A program made the translations under genes and the position numbers. Shown here one piece after another: positions 52,483 to 61,473 of a stretch of DNA of 64,000 bases (within the stretch, counting starts at the first letter, position 1; every line of letters starts with the position of its first letter). The notes under the pieces were generated by a model. The model searched no databases. It had not been told where the DNA came from and saw only the letters and a program-made list of their open reading frames with translations. The DNA is from Gemmatimonadota bacterium (GTDB lineage: Bacteria; JAAXHH01). The stretch is taken from assembly GCA_026702745.1 (NCBI GenBank), contig JAPPBT010000020.1, forward strand, positions 61,149-125,148. The letters run 5' to 3'.

Positions 52483-53110
52483 TGTCCCGGTTCTCGTAGC
52501 GGATCCGCATCAGGAATTCGGGGCCCAGGGTCTTCCTGATGCGCTTCACCGAAGAACGGGCCTCGAGATGGAGGGGGTCCAGGGTAATCACCTCTATGTA
52601 GGCGTCGTGGGCTTCCTCCAGCTTTTCCAGCTTCTCCAGGGTCCGGCCCAGGTCAAAAAAGCTCTCCACCGCCCACAAACGGTCTTTATCCCTGGTAATC
52701 GCCTCCCGGAATTCGGCCACTGCCGCTTCGTACTGGCCGGCGGCGTCATATAGGCGTGCGGCCATCAGCCAGCAGGGCACGTAGTCCACGTCCCTGATCC
52801 GGGCCATGTGCACGTACCGGATCGCTTCCCTGACGTCTCCCCGTTCAAGAAGAAGGCGGCTCATCCCCACGTAGGCCGGCGCGAAGCCGTCATCGAGCCG
52901 CATCGTCCTTTGCAATGCCGCTTCCGCCTCGTCATGGGTGCCCGATTCCAGCAGACTCAGCGCCTTCGCGTATTCGGCCTCGGGCGTATCGAGCGAACCG
53001 GAGTACTGCATGGTCTTCGCGCCGCACCCGGCAAACACCAGGGCCGCGATGACCAATCCAAGGCTGGCCAGGCCGCTAAGGCCGGCCGGGCCGACCGCCG
53101 CTCTGCTCAC
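52469..53110 (-). CDS. TPR-repeat lipoprotein
   Basis: A 213-residue lipoprotein. A GTG start at 53110 is chosen because GGAGG lies five bases upstream; the open frame to 53272 runs through a terminator and a tRNA and cannot be real. The signal peptide ends with lipobox VFAGC. At least three to four tetratricopeptide repeats follow (AEYAKALSLLESGTHDEAEA, APAYVGMSRLLLERGDVREA, PCWLMAARLYDAAGQYEAA, VESFFDLGRTLEKLEKLEEA). It probably acts as a periplasm-facing scaffold. Possibly co-transcribed by read-through past the tRNA terminator. Confidence 0.82.
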   Translation of the reverse strand: MSRAAVGPAGLSGLASLGLVIAALVFAGCGAKTMQYSGSLDTPEAEYAKALSLLESGTHDEAEAALQRTMRLDDGFAPAYVGMSRLLLERGDVREAIRYVHMARIRDVDYVPCWLMAARLYDAAGQYEAAVAEFREAITRDKDRLWAVESFFDLGRTLEKLEKLEEAHDAYIEVITLDPLHLEARSSVKRIRKTLGPEFLMRIRYENRDIILP

Positions 53111-53122
53111 GGGTACCTCCCT

Positions 53123-53160
53123 CAAAAGAAAACGCCCTGTGGACCGGGACGCCACAGGGC
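53123..53160 (-). terminator. Rho-independent terminator after tRNA-Gly
   Basis: A 9-bp perfect stem, GCCCTGTGG with CCACAGGGC (53160-53134), and a 9-nt loop followed by GTTTTCTTTT on the minus strand. It lies just after the tRNA and directly before the ribosome site of the TPR lipoprotein gene, so it may also act as an attenuator for that gene. Confidence 0.9.
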
Positions 53161-53165
53161 AGACA

Positions 53166-53238
53166 GGCGGGAAACGGGGCTCGAACCCGCGACCCTCAGC
53201 TTGGGAAGCTGATGCTCTGCCAACTGAGCTATTCCCGC
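53166..53238 (-). tRNA. tRNA-Gly (anticodon CCC)
   Basis: A complete cloverleaf on the minus strand: acceptor stem GCGGGAA/TTCCCGC, D-arm AGCTCAGTTGGCAGAGC, anticodon arm with 5-bp stem TCAGC/GCTGA and loop TTCCCAA (anticodon CCC, reads GGG), variable loop, T-arm GCGGG-TTCGAGC-CCCGT. No CCA is encoded. The base after the acceptor stem is C, unusual as a discriminator for glycine. Confidence 0.95.
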
Positions 53239-53366
53239 GGGATGGACAGGACCGGAGACGGCCGCTGCACAAGGTATTCTAACCCGGCGACCGGCGCCGT
53301 GTCAAGTGAAAACCGGTTAGCGTTACGCCTTTCATGATGGTGGGCCCGGGGTATGTCCAAATCCAA

Positions 53367-53394
53367 ATCTTATGTTGATTTTTATTTCAATCAA
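53367..53394 (-). promoter_or_regulatory. Candidate promoter for tRNA-Gly with overlapping dyad
   Basis: Minus strand: TTGATT (53394-53389), a 16-nt spacer, TAAGAT (53372-53367), in the AT-rich part of the 53239-53532 gap. A perfect 8-bp inverted repeat, TGTTGATT / AATCAACA (53373-53396), covers the -35 and spacer. Apart from this and the 15-bp array the gap is empty. Confidence 0.45.
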
Positions 53395-53441
53395 CATTGA
53401 CAATATAAAAAGCCTGTGAAACAAACATACTGCCGGGAGTG

Positions 53442-53501
53442 GGGCAGGAGGGCGTGGCGCAGGAGGGCGTGGCGCAGGAGGGCGTGGCGCAGGAGGGCGT
53501 G
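53442..53501. repeat. 15-bp tandem array, four units
   Basis: Four 15-bp units G(G/C)GCAGGAGGGCGTG at 53442, 53457, 53472 and 53487, just beyond the ddl stop codon. Non-coding on the ddl strand. Confidence 0.9.
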
Positions 53502-53532
53502 TTGCTTCCAGACCGGACCTCTGACGCGCGGG

Positions 53533-54621
53533 TCAGGTCTCGAGAGACTTCTCTTCATCGAACCGCTCCAGCGCGAGCTGGATCAGGCGGTCGATCAGGT
53601 CGGCGTAGGAAACGCCGGCGACTTCCCACAGCTTGGGAAACATGCTGATCCGGGTGAACCCAGGTATGGTATTGAGCTCGTTGACCAGGACTTCGCCGTC
53701 CTCCTTCAGGAAAAAGTCCACCCGGGACATGCCCTCGCAGGCCAGCACCCTGTGAGCCTCCACGGCGGTCGCGCGGATCTCCTCCGTCAGTTCCTGCGGC
53801 AACCTGGCCGGAATCTCCAGTTCGGCGCCGTGCTCGTCGATGTACTTCGCCTCGTAAGAATAGAACTCATGAGTGGGCCGTACCTCGCCCAGGCCGGAGG
53901 CACAGGGCCGGACATTCCCCAGCACGGCGCATTCGATCTCGCGGCCGCTTACGTATTCCTCCACCAGGACCTTCCGGTCGTACCGGAACGCTTCCCGCAC
54001 GCCCGCTTCGAATTCACAGGCATCGCGGGCCTTGGTGATGCCGACGGAGGAACCCAGGTTAGCGGGTTTGATAAAACAGGGTATGCCCAGGCGGTCCCGC
54101 ACCTCATCGAAGGAGATCCGGTTTCGCTCGGAGGACACGAAGGTCATGAACTCGGGTATGGCGATGCCCGCATCCCGCAACAGGCGCTTCATCACGTCCT
54201 TGTCCATAGACACCGCCGATCCCAGGACGCCTGAACCGACAAAGGGCAGGTTGGCCAGCTTGAGCAGGCCCTGTACAGTGCCGTCCTCGCCGAAGGGGCC
54301 GTGAAGCACGGGGAAAATGACGTCGATGTCTCCGGCCGGGCGGTGCGTCATCGTGGTCGTCACCGGGTCGCTGGGCGCCCCGGGAGCGAGGGTCACCGTC
54401 TCGCTCAGGCGGTTCAGGGCGATCTGCTTCGGATCGTGGGCATTGAGCAGGAATCCCGCCGAATCGCCCAGGTGCCACTGTCCGGAACGGTCGATGCCGA
54501 TCAGCACGACCTCGTACCGGTCCCGGTCGATGGCGTCGACGATGTTCCGCGCCGACTGCAGCGAGACCTGGTGTTCCGCCGACCGGCCTCCACACAGGAT
54601 GCCCACCCTGATTTTCTTCAT
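53533..54621 (-). CDS. ddl: D-alanine--D-alanine ligase
   Basis: A 362-residue ATP-grasp ligase making the D-Ala-D-Ala dipeptide of peptidoglycan. N-domain VGILCGGRSAEHQVSLQSARNI, FPVLHGPFGEDGTVQGLLKLANLPFVGSGVLGSAVSMDKDVMK, the ATP-grasp FIKPANLGSSVGI and LVEEYVSGREIECAVLGN, then the Mg-site motif CEGMSRVDFFLKEDGEVLVNELNTIPGFT. The ATG at 54621 is chosen over an upstream in-frame ATG at 54669 by family alignment. Length and inserted EFYSYEAKYIDEHGA place it with the DdlA/long type. Confidence 0.95.
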   Translation of the reverse strand: MKKIRVGILCGGRSAEHQVSLQSARNIVDAIDRDRYEVVLIGIDRSGQWHLGDSAGFLLNAHDPKQIALNRLSETVTLAPGAPSDPVTTTMTHRPAGDIDVIFPVLHGPFGEDGTVQGLLKLANLPFVGSGVLGSAVSMDKDVMKRLLRDAGIAIPEFMTFVSSERNRISFDEVRDRLGIPCFIKPANLGSSVGITKARDACEFEAGVREAFRYDRKVLVEEYVSGREIECAVLGNVRPCASGLGEVRPTHEFYSYEAKYIDEHGAELEIPARLPQELTEEIRATAVEAHRVLACEGMSRVDFFLKEDGEVLVNELNTIPGFTRISMFPKLWEVAGVSYADLIDRLIQLALERFDEEKSLET

Positions 54622-54682
54622 GTCATATTCACTTTCTGCACGGACCAGACGGACCGGCCACATCGCCACATCCGGCCAGGCG

Positions 54683-55816
54683 CTACATGAGATATTCGCA
54701 GACGCTGTCGGCCAGGGCCAGTCCTCTGCGGGTCAGGCAAAACCGCGATCCGCGTTTGGCGATCAACCCCTCGCCGGCCAGGGCATGGATGGCCGGGTCC
54801 CGCGCGTCCATCGCGTCGTCCCCGTAGCGGTCTCGAAACAACCGGGTGTCCAGGCCGTCGACGGATCTCAGGCTCAGCAGGATATACTCGTGTATACGTT
54901 CGTCCACCGAAAGCGTTTCATCCATGTCGGTGGCGTCTCCCCGTTCATCCATGGCCTGCAGGTAATCGGCGAGGCCGCGGGCATTGGCGAGTCTGCGTCC
55001 GTCCATGCGCGTGTGGGCCGACGGCCCCAACCCCAGGTAATCGCCGCCCCTCCAGCAGGATACGTTGTGCCGGCATGCAAAACCCGGTTTCGCCAGGTTG
55101 GAGATCTCGTACTGCTGGAAACCGGCGTCGGTGAGCCGGTCCAGGGCCTGGAAGTACAGGGCCGTGTGCCGCCCTTCGTCCGGCAGGTCCAGCGCGCCTT
55201 GTTCCGCCCGCCGGGCGTATTCGGTCCCCGGCTCGATCGTCAGGCCGTAGACCGACAGGTGCTCGGGGTCCAGGGCAACTGCCCGTTCCAGGGTATCCGC
55301 CCAGTCCGCCGCCGACTGGCCGGGCACGCCGAACATGAGGTCGAGATTGACGTTCCGGAAACCGGCTTCCCTGGCGGATGCGAACGCCTCTTCGGCCCGG
55401 TCCGCCGTATGGCGACGACCGAGTGTCAGCAGGATTTCGGAGGAGAAAGACTGGACGCCGATGGAGATCCGGTCGACACCCAGACTACGAAGCCGCTTCA
55501 GCTTGGGGATGGTGACCGTTTCCGGGTTCGCTTCCACCGTGATTTCGGCATGGGGGGCGACCCGAAATCGATCATGGATCGTCCGGAAGACGCGGTCCAG
55601 CTGGCGGTCCGTGAGGCAGGTGGGCGTGCCTCCCCCCAGGAAGACTGTGTCAAAGACGATATCGACCCAGGGTGATACGCGGCCGCGCCGCCCCGCCTCG
55701 GCGTCCAGGGCGCCCAGCAACTCATCCACCCGGCCGCCCTTGAGCAATTCAAAGGAGAAATCGCAGTATGGACAGGCGTGGCTGCAGAAGGGAATATGAA
55801 CGTAGAGGCCAGCCAA
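54683..55816 (-). CDS. hemW: Radical SAM haem chaperone HemW
   Basis: A 377-residue radical SAM protein. The [4Fe-4S] motif CSHACPYCDF (C11, C15, C18) opens the protein; GGGTPT, EANPET, GVDRISIGVQSF and NLDLMFGVPGQS follow. The second family block, YEISNLAKPGFACRHNVSCWRGGDYLGLGPSAHT, is diagnostic of HemW as opposed to coproporphyrinogen dehydrogenase HemN. HemW carries haem to target proteins. It sits between ddl and lepB on the same strand; there is no sign of other haem genes. Confidence 0.9.
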   Translation of the reverse strand: MAGLYVHIPFCSHACPYCDFSFELLKGGRVDELLGALDAEAGRRGRVSPWVDIVFDTVFLGGGTPTCLTDRQLDRVFRTIHDRFRVAPHAEITVEANPETVTIPKLKRLRSLGVDRISIGVQSFSSEILLTLGRRHTADRAEEAFASAREAGFRNVNLDLMFGVPGQSAADWADTLERAVALDPEHLSVYGLTIEPGTEYARRAEQGALDLPDEGRHTALYFQALDRLTDAGFQQYEISNLAKPGFACRHNVSCWRGGDYLGLGPSAHTRMDGRRLANARGLADYLQAMDERGDATDMDETLSVDERIHEYILLSLRSVDGLDTRLFRDRYGDDAMDARDPAIHALAGEGLIAKRGSRFCLTRRGLALADSVCEYLM

Positions 55817-55894
55817 TGGGTATGCGCCCCGATCTGCTGTGATTGTGTCCCGAACTACTGAGTCGCGCCCCGATCTGTTGAGTCGCGCGACGGT

Positions 55895-56602
55895 CTACAT
55901 GACGATTCTGCCGATGCGGTTCCAGCGGACCCGCCACGGGACATGCACGATGTTGTACCCCAGTACGTAGACCAGCGAGGCGACGCTCTCCAGGGGCCTG
56001 GAGAACTGCCACACCAGTTCGGGGTCCTCGCGGTGGCGTTCCCAGGACCAGTAGATGATGAAGGCGTTGCCCACCACGTCTTCCCGGTCCACGAATCCCC
56101 AGTACCTGCTGTCGGAACTGTAGTCCCGGTTGTCGCCCATGACGAAAAGGGCGTCCGCCGGGACGATCTTGGGACCCCAGTTGTCCCGCGTGCTTCGGTG
56201 CGCCGCCCTGACCGAGGGATCATCGAACTTGACCTGCGGCGGATTCTCCACCATCACGTCGTCCACGTATACGCGCTTGTCCCGGATTTCCACCTTCTGG
56301 CCGGAGACGGCGATGCATCGTTTGATAAACATCTGCGCCGGGTTGCGGGGATAGGGAAACACCAGGATATCGCCGGGTTCGGGATCGCGCCAGGCGGGCA
56401 TGCGTATATCGGTGAATGGAATGCCGGGACCGTAGATGAACTTGTTGACCAGCAGGAAGTCCCCCACCTGGAGGGTGGCCTCCATGGACTCCGACGGTAT
56501 GCGAAACGCCTGAACGACCTCCGCCCGTATGAAGAGGAAGAGCAGTACGGTGAACAGCAGGATTTCCACGTATTCTCTAAGCAGCGACTTGTTTCTTGCC
56601 AA
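55895..56602 (-). CDS. lepB: Signal peptidase I
   Basis: A 235-residue membrane-anchored serine protease removing signal peptides. One N-terminal membrane helix (12-28), the catalytic serine in FRIPSESMEATL (S39), the catalytic lysine in MFIKRCIAVSGQ (K94), and the conserved box VMGDNRDYSSDSRYWGFV. Only 25 bp separate it from lepA, the classic lepA-lepB order. The C-terminal extension (VYVLGYNIVHVPWRVRWNRIGRIV) is mildly hydrophobic. Confidence 0.95.
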   Translation of the reverse strand: MARNKSLLREYVEILLFTVLLFLFIRAEVVQAFRIPSESMEATLQVGDFLLVNKFIYGPGIPFTDIRMPAWRDPEPGDILVFPYPRNPAQMFIKRCIAVSGQKVEIRDKRVYVDDVMVENPPQVKFDDPSVRAAHRSTRDNWGPKIVPADALFVMGDNRDYSSDSRYWGFVDREDVVGNAFIIYWSWERHREDPELVWQFSRPLESVASLVYVLGYNIVHVPWRVRWNRIGRIVM

Positions 56603-56627
56603 GGGTTCGAATCCTCCAGGGACCGGA

Positions 56628-58445
56628 TCAGCTTCCCACGGCCGCGCCTTCGCCCCGTATATCCAGTACCGCCAGGAAGGCTTCCTGCGGCACTTCGACG
56701 TTGCCCACCTGCTTCATGCGCCGCTTGCCCTCCTTCTGCCGTTCCAGGAGCTTGCGCTTCCGCGTGATGTCGCCGCCGTAGCACTTGGCCGTGACGTTCT
56801 TGCGCAGGGGACGGATCGACTCCCGCGCGATGACCCTGCCGCCGATGGCGGCCTGGACGGCGACCTCGAACATCTGCCGCGGTATGATCTTCCGCAGCCG
56901 CTGACACAGCTCACGGCCCCACTCGTAGGCCTTGTCCTTGTGGATGATGATCGACAGGGCATCCACCAGGTCGCCGTTGAGCATCAGGTTCAGCCGGACC
57001 AGGGGCGAGGTGCGGTATTCCAGGAAGTCGTAGTCGAAGGAGGCGTATCCGCGGCTGATCGATTTCAAACGGTCGTAGAAGTCGAAGACGATCTCCGACA
57101 GCGGCAGTTCGTACTGCAGGGCAACCCGGGTCGGGTCGAGGTATTCCATGGCCTTGTAGACCCCCCGGCGGTCCCGGGTCAGTTTCATGATGTTGCCGAT
57201 GTAGTCGTGGGGGACGACGATCTGGGCCTGGATGAACGGCTCCTCCACGGCGTCGATATACGAGGCTTCGGGCATGTCGGCCGGATTATCCACCATGAGC
57301 ACTTCGCCGGCGGTGGTCGTGATCCGGTACTCCACGCTGGGCATGGTGGCCAGGATCGTGAGTCCGTACTCCCGTTCGAGACGCTCCTGCACCACTTCCA
57401 TGTGGAGCAGTCCGAGGAATCCGCAGCGAAAGCCGAATCCGAGGGCCACCGACGTCTCGGGCTCATACACCAGGGCGGCGTCGTTCAACTGGTACTTCTC
57501 GAGGGCCTCCTTCAGCGGTTCGTAATCTTCCGATGTCGTGGGATAAAGCCCGCTGAACACCATGGACTTGGCCTCCCGGTACCCGGGCAGCGGTTCGTCG
57601 CAGGGCCGGGTGGCATCGGTGACCGTGTCGCCCACGCGGGCGTCCGCCACGTTGCGGATATTCCCGATCAGATAGCCGACCTCCCCGGCCGTGAGCGCGT
57701 CCACGGGCGCCTTGTCGAATCGGAGCACGCCGGTCTCGGCGACCTCGAACAGCTTGTCGTTGGAACACATCCTGATCTGCATGCCCGGCTTTATTTCGCC
57801 GCTCACGACGCGTACGTAGGGCACCGCGCCCCGATACTGATCGAAGATCGAATCGAAGATAAGAGCCCGCAGGGGGCCGTCGTCGGGTTCCGGGGGTGGG
57901 ATACGGTCCAGGATGGCCTCCAGCACCGCTTCGACCCCGATACCGTCCCTCGCGCTGGTCAGTACCACATCATCGGGGTCGACGCCCAGCAGATCCACGA
58001 TCTGGCCCGTTACGACGTCGACCCGCGCGTTGGGCAGATCGATCTTGTTGATGACCGGGATGATGGTGAGGTCGTTCTCCAGGGCCAGGTACAGGTTGCT
58101 GATCGTCTGCGCCTCGATGCCCTGTACGGCGTCCACGATGAGGAGCGCGCCCTCACAGGCCGCGAGGCTCCGTGAAACCTCGTAGGAAAAATCGACGTGT
58201 CCAGGGGTATCGATCAGATTCAACGCGAAGGACCGTCCGTCCGGCGCATCGTAGGCCATGCGGATCGCATGCGCCTTGATCGTGATACCCCGTTCCCGCT
58301 CCAGGTCAAGATTATCGAGCATCTGGGCGCGCATCTTCAGGGGAGACACGGTGCCCGTCATCTCCAGCAGGCGATCCGCCAGCGTCGATTTGCCGTGATC
58401 GATATGCGCGATGATGGAGAAGTTGCGAATGTGTTCCGTCGACAT
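56628..58445 (-). CDS. lepA: Elongation factor 4 (LepA)
   Basis: A 605-residue ribosomal GTPase acting in translation and subunit biogenesis. G1 [29 protein letters not shown]3 [17 protein letters not shown]4 NKIDLPNA, then domains II and V and the LepA-specific C-terminal domain ending in [38 protein letters not shown]. Full family length. The start ATG at 58445 fits alignment ([16 protein letters not shown]). The 221-bp gap upstream to the anti-sigma gene shows no promoter I can trust. Confidence 0.97.
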   Translation of the reverse strand: MSTEHIRNFSIIAHIDHGKSTLADRLLEMTGTVSPLKMRAQMLDNLDLERERGITIKAHAIRMAYDAPDGRSFALNLIDTPGHVDFSYEVSRSLAACEGALLIVDAVQGIEAQTISNLYLALENDLTIIPVINKIDLPNARVDVVTGQIVDLLGVDPDDVVLTSARDGIGVEAVLEAILDRIPPPEPDDGPLRALIFDSIFDQYRGAVPYVRVVSGEIKPGMQIRMCSNDKLFEVAETGVLRFDKAPVDALTAGEVGYLIGNIRNVADARVGDTVTDATRPCDEPLPGYREAKSMVFSGLYPTTSEDYEPLKEALEKYQLNDAALVYEPETSVALGFGFRCGFLGLLHMEVVQERLEREYGLTILATMPSVEYRITTTAGEVLMVDNPADMPEASYIDAVEEPFIQAQIVVPHDYIGNIMKLTRDRRGVYKAMEYLDPTRVALQYELPLSEIVFDFYDRLKSISRGYASFDYDFLEYRTSPLVRLNLMLNGDLVDALSIIIHKDKAYEWGRELCQRLRKIIPRQMFEVAVQAAIGGRVIARESIRPLRKNVTAKCYGGDITRKRKLLERQKEGKRRMKQVGNVEVPQEAFLAVLDIRGEGAAVGS

Positions 58446-58666
58446 GTAGAAACCGTCCGGTCATCCCGAAAGCAGGGGAATCCGCCGCCTATGCTAACCG
58501 TATGCAACAGGGTGAAATAAAACGATTAAGGCGCGGAATGTCAACAGGTATGCGGGATGGGAAGAGCCCGTTTCACAGGTGCGAAGCGGGGGTTCACGGG
58601 CAGGATGCGCGTCGGATTTTCAGACCGAGCGGGCGCCCCTTGCGAGCGCTCGTCCGGGCAGGCATA

Positions 58667-59257
58667 TCAGTACCGTCCGCCGATCCGGAAGCTCGAACGG
58701 CCGACATCCAGGTTTTCGGCCGCGCGAATGAGCAGGTAGCCGACCGCAAGGGTGGTGGCGACCAGAAGCAATGATCCCCATTCGACCGAAGTGGCGACCG
58801 GATCGGGAAGGCTGACCAGGACCGCGCCGGTCTGCGCTTGCAGGTATGCCTGGAAATCCTGAATCGCGGTCGTCACCGGCACCGATACCGTCTGAACGGG
58901 CGGGAGGTTCCCCACGAATGCAGAGAGTGCTTCGTGGTACAGCCAAACCAGTGCGGCGGCGGCCAGCGTAAAGGCGAAGACGAGACGGGGAAAGACCAGG
59001 GCCGGCGCGAACCACGATGACCGCGAAGATGACCGCGAAGGCGCGGGCAACTGCTCCATCACGTTGGACAGGAAGGCTTCTGACGGATGGGACCTGGGCG
59101 TCGATTCGACCGTGTCGATCAACGCGTCGAGAACCGCTGCCTCCGTCCTGCAGCGTTCGCAGCCGGCAAGATGGGCATCCAGCAGGCGACGCTCTTCCGG
59201 GGAAAGCGCCCGGTCGACCGCCTCATACACCATGCTGAGTGCGGTTTTGCAGTTCAT
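58667..59257 (-). CDS. Membrane anti-sigma factor with zinc-finger domain
   Basis: A 196-residue protein downstream of an ECF sigma gene. The N-terminal 45 residues form a ZAS-type domain (MNCKTALSMVYEAVDRALSPEE followed by HLAGCERC: C3, H, C, C ligands). A linker rich in serine leads to a membrane helix (about 87-106), an extracytoplasmic loop and a second hydrophobic segment near the C-terminus (about 159-178). It would hold the sigma factor at the membrane until a stress signal arrives. Gap to the sigma gene is 62 bp. Confidence 0.85.
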   Translation of the reverse strand: MNCKTALSMVYEAVDRALSPEERRLLDAHLAGCERCRTEAAVLDALIDTVESTPRSHPSEAFLSNVMEQLPAPSRSSSRSSWFAPALVFPRLVFAFTLAAAALVWLYHEALSAFVGNLPPVQTVSVPVTTAIQDFQAYLQAQTGAVLVSLPDPVATSVEWGSLLLVATTLAVGYLLIRAAENLDVGRSSFRIGGRY

Positions 59258-59319
59258 GATCTTCAGCTCCGGGGTTGGTTCCGGGGATGCCGTTGCCGGC
59301 CGGTGACGCCAGGTCCGGC

Positions 59320-59919
59320 CTAAATCAGCGAATCGGGCTCGATGGATCGGTGGATCAGCTTCCGCAATGCGGCACGGGCGCGGAACAACCGGGCCTTGAC
59401 GGTGCCGATCGGCAGCTCCAGCGCTTCCGCGATCTCGTCGTAAGACAGGCTTTGCATATGATACATCGAAATCACCGCGCTGTAAATAGGCGGAAGCGCC
59501 GCCACCATGTTTCTGACCTGCTCCCTGAACTCAGCCTGCTCGAACCTTTCCGCGGGATTCGCCGACGGATCCGGCAACTGCATCGGCAATCCGTCCTCGT
59601 CGTCCTCCGGCTCCGAAAGGGTAGTCGTGGAAAGATCCCTCCGGGACCGACGCGCCGAACTCAGACTCACGTTTACGGCGATGCGGTAAAGCCACGTCGA
59701 GAACCTGGAATCCCCGCGAAACCGGTCGAGACTTTTGAATGCCCGCACGAACACGTCCTGTGCGGCTTCTTCCGCGTCTTCCCGGTTCCCGACGATGCGC
59801 AGCGTCAAGTTATACACGGAAACGCTGTGTCGCTCGACGAGACGGGCGAAGGCCGGCCGATCTCCCTCCCGGGCCCTTGCGACGAGCTCCTCATCGCTCA
59901 AATCCATGGGTCGCCTCAT
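59320..59919 (-). CDS. ECF (RpoE-type) RNA polymerase sigma factor
   Basis: A 199-residue sigma-70 family ECF factor. Region 2: SDEELVARAREGDRPAFARLVERHS and EDAEEAAQDVFVRAFKSLDRFRGDSRFSTWLYRIAVNVS (the DVF...WLYRIA -10-binding core). Region 4: LPPIYSAVISMYHMQSLSYDEIAEALELPIGTVKARLFRARAALRK. The linker is longer than usual and acidic. A second ATG at 59907 is possible and has GAGG upstream. It is paired with the anti-sigma gene. Likely targets include the divergent membrane-protein genes at 60216-61443. Confidence 0.93.
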   Translation of the reverse strand: MRRPMDLSDEELVARAREGDRPAFARLVERHSVSVYNLTLRIVGNREDAEEAAQDVFVRAFKSLDRFRGDSRFSTWLYRIAVNVSLSSARRSRRDLSTTTLSEPEDDEDGLPMQLPDPSANPAERFEQAEFREQVRNMVAALPPIYSAVISMYHMQSLSYDEIAEALELPIGTVKARLFRARAALRKLIHRSIEPDSLI

Positions 59920-60215
59920 CCTGTCTCAAGCGCATCACAGCCATGAACAGGGCCGTTTCGCCCGACAGATTCGACCCCTCACAGGGATCCCGGTCGGTAT
60001 CCCTATTGCTTATATGACTATCGGGAATCTACAAATGTTTCAGCATACGGTCATGCTTTTCCTGGGAGAGGCATGTATTTCTTATGGCGGTAACGGCAAA
60101 TCAAATTAACTTTTAGTTTCTGAAACAAAACGATCGACTTTCGTGTCGAAACCTTGTGAAGCAGGTAAGGTCAGGTTGGTTGTCAGGCGGGGCGATCTCC
60201 GATCGGAGGCAGGAT
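59920..60215. promoter_or_regulatory. Divergent region between ECF sigma gene and PspC-type operon
   Basis: An AT-rich region between two divergent units. On each strand there is a GAAAC followed 17-18 nt later by GTC: + strand GAAACC from about 60149, GTC near 60171; minus strand GAAACA near 60044, GTC about 20 bp further. This loosely resembles ECF promoter pairs (AAC / CGTC). A small dyad GTTTC-T-GAAAC is at about 60117. Evidence is weak; no standard sigma70 promoter is clear. Confidence 0.3.
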
Positions 60216-60740
60216 ATGGATAGCTGGAAGGCCTGGGCGGCGTTTTTCGTCAGCGTATGCGTCATGGTCGTTGTCCTCGCGAACCTGGACTACGAGGAGG
60301 CAGCCATCGCGGCCATCGCCATCCCCTTTGGACTCGGTATTTTCTGTGCGTTTCTGGGGTATTTGAAAAGAGGACGGGAAATCAGACACCATGAACGCAT
60401 GGCGATGATCGATAAAGGGATCTACATCGAAGCCAAAAAACAGTATTCAGGCGTGCCCTCTCTTTTCGTCGTACTCCTGGTGGGCATCGGACTGGCCACG
60501 GTCATCGCGAGCGACGTGGAGTTCTTCGGCTTTGTCCTGCTGTTCGTGGGCATCGGGCTGATCGTGCGCGCCAGGTTGCAGCACAACAGGAACCACTCGC
60601 GGGAAGCCCTGCCACCGGTCCAGCCCGCAAGCCCACCGGCCGCGGAGGAACCGCCACCGGCCCAACCCGCAAGCCCACCGGCCGCGGAGGAACCACCGGC
60701 CGCGGAGGAACCACCGGCCGCGGAAAAAGACCAGAGGTAA
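60216..60740 (+). CDS. Small membrane protein with Pro/Ala/Glu repeat tail (DUF6249-like)
   Basis: A 174-residue protein. N-terminal membrane helix (5-22), a second helix (30-45), a charged patch LKRGREIRHHERMAMIDKGIYIEAKK, two further hydrophobic segments (about 75-110), then a tail of PPAAEEPP-type repeats created by a 15/18-bp array (60627-60727). The HERMAMIDKG motif is common in membrane proteins encoded next to ECF sigma and PspC genes. The start at ATG 60216 has GGAGGCAGG before it. It precedes the PspC gene by 7 bp. Confidence 0.75.
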   Translation: MDSWKAWAAFFVSVCVMVVVLANLDYEEAAIAAIAIPFGLGIFCAFLGYLKRGREIRHHERMAMIDKGIYIEAKKQYSGVPSLFVVLLVGIGLATVIASDVEFFGFVLLFVGIGLIVRARLQHNRNHSREALPPVQPASPPAAEEPPPAQPASPPAAEEPPAAEEPPAAEKDQR

Positions 60741-60747
60741 CGCAACC

Positions 60748-61443
60748 GTGCCCGACAAGACTCTCTACAGATCCGCATCCAACCGGATGATCAGCGGCAT
60801 CTGCGGCGGCCTGGCCGAATACTTCGACGTGGACGCTTCCGTACTGCGTATCGCCATGGTGGCCTTCACGGTCATCACCCTGCCCGTATTCGGTCCCTTC
60901 GTCTTTCTGGCGTACCTGGTATGCGTCTTCATCATTCCGCGGAATCCGGGCCTGGTCCCCGCGACGTCCTCCGGCTCGTCCACAGATCCAGGGAATCCGG
61001 ACAAGCCGGAACAGGATACCCGGCAGGTTGCGGTAAGCCAGCCGACCAACCGGAACAACAGCATGGTCTGGGGCGGCCTGCTCATCCTGCTGGCCGTGGT
61101 CGTGCTGACCTGGTCTTATGCGCCGGACTTCGGGCGGTTCTCCTTTTTCCTTCCGATGGTGCCCATCGTGGCCATTGGCGCCGTGGTACTCATCCTGTTC
61201 GTCTACAGAGGACAGATCATGGAGTTCTTCAAACATCGACGGCTGTACAGGCTGAATGAAGGCAAGAAGATCTTCGGCGTGTGCAGCGGCCTTGCGGATG
61301 CCTTCAACCTGGACCCCACGCTGGTGCGTATCGGGTTCTTCATCGCCTTTCTGTTTTCCGTGGGAACGGTAACGCTGATCTATCTCTTCATGGCCTTCAT
61401 CATGCCCGAGGGACGTCCTGAGCTTCCCGCAGAAGACGGGTAA
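60748..61443 (+). CDS. Protein with two PspC domains
   Basis: A 231-residue membrane protein with two PspC domains: 5-65 (LYRSASNRMISGICGGLAEYFDVDASVLRIAMVAF) and 165-222 (LYRLNEGKKIFGVCSGLADAFNLDPTLVRIGFFIAFL), joined by a hydrophilic linker and two central hydrophobic segments. PspC proteins respond to envelope stress. The GTG start has AGAGG upstream. Together with the preceding gene and the divergent ECF sigma/anti-sigma pair it forms an envelope-stress-like module. Confidence 0.9.
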   Translation: MPDKTLYRSASNRMISGICGGLAEYFDVDASVLRIAMVAFTVITLPVFGPFVFLAYLVCVFIIPRNPGLVPATSSGSSTDPGNPDKPEQDTRQVAVSQPTNRNNSMVWGGLLILLAVVVLTWSYAPDFGRFSFFLPMVPIVAIGAVVLILFVYRGQIMEFFKHRRLYRLNEGKKIFGVCSGLADAFNLDPTLVRIGFFIAFLFSVGTVTLIYLFMAFIMPEGRPELPAEDG

Positions 61444-61473
61444 CACGTGAAGTGCCGCATTTCACCGAACGAC

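Noticed and set aside
53111..53272. Upstream extension of the TPR lipoprotein through the tRNA
   Set aside because: It would translate a terminator and a tRNA gene; the GTG at 53110 with GGAGG and a lipoprotein signal is far better.
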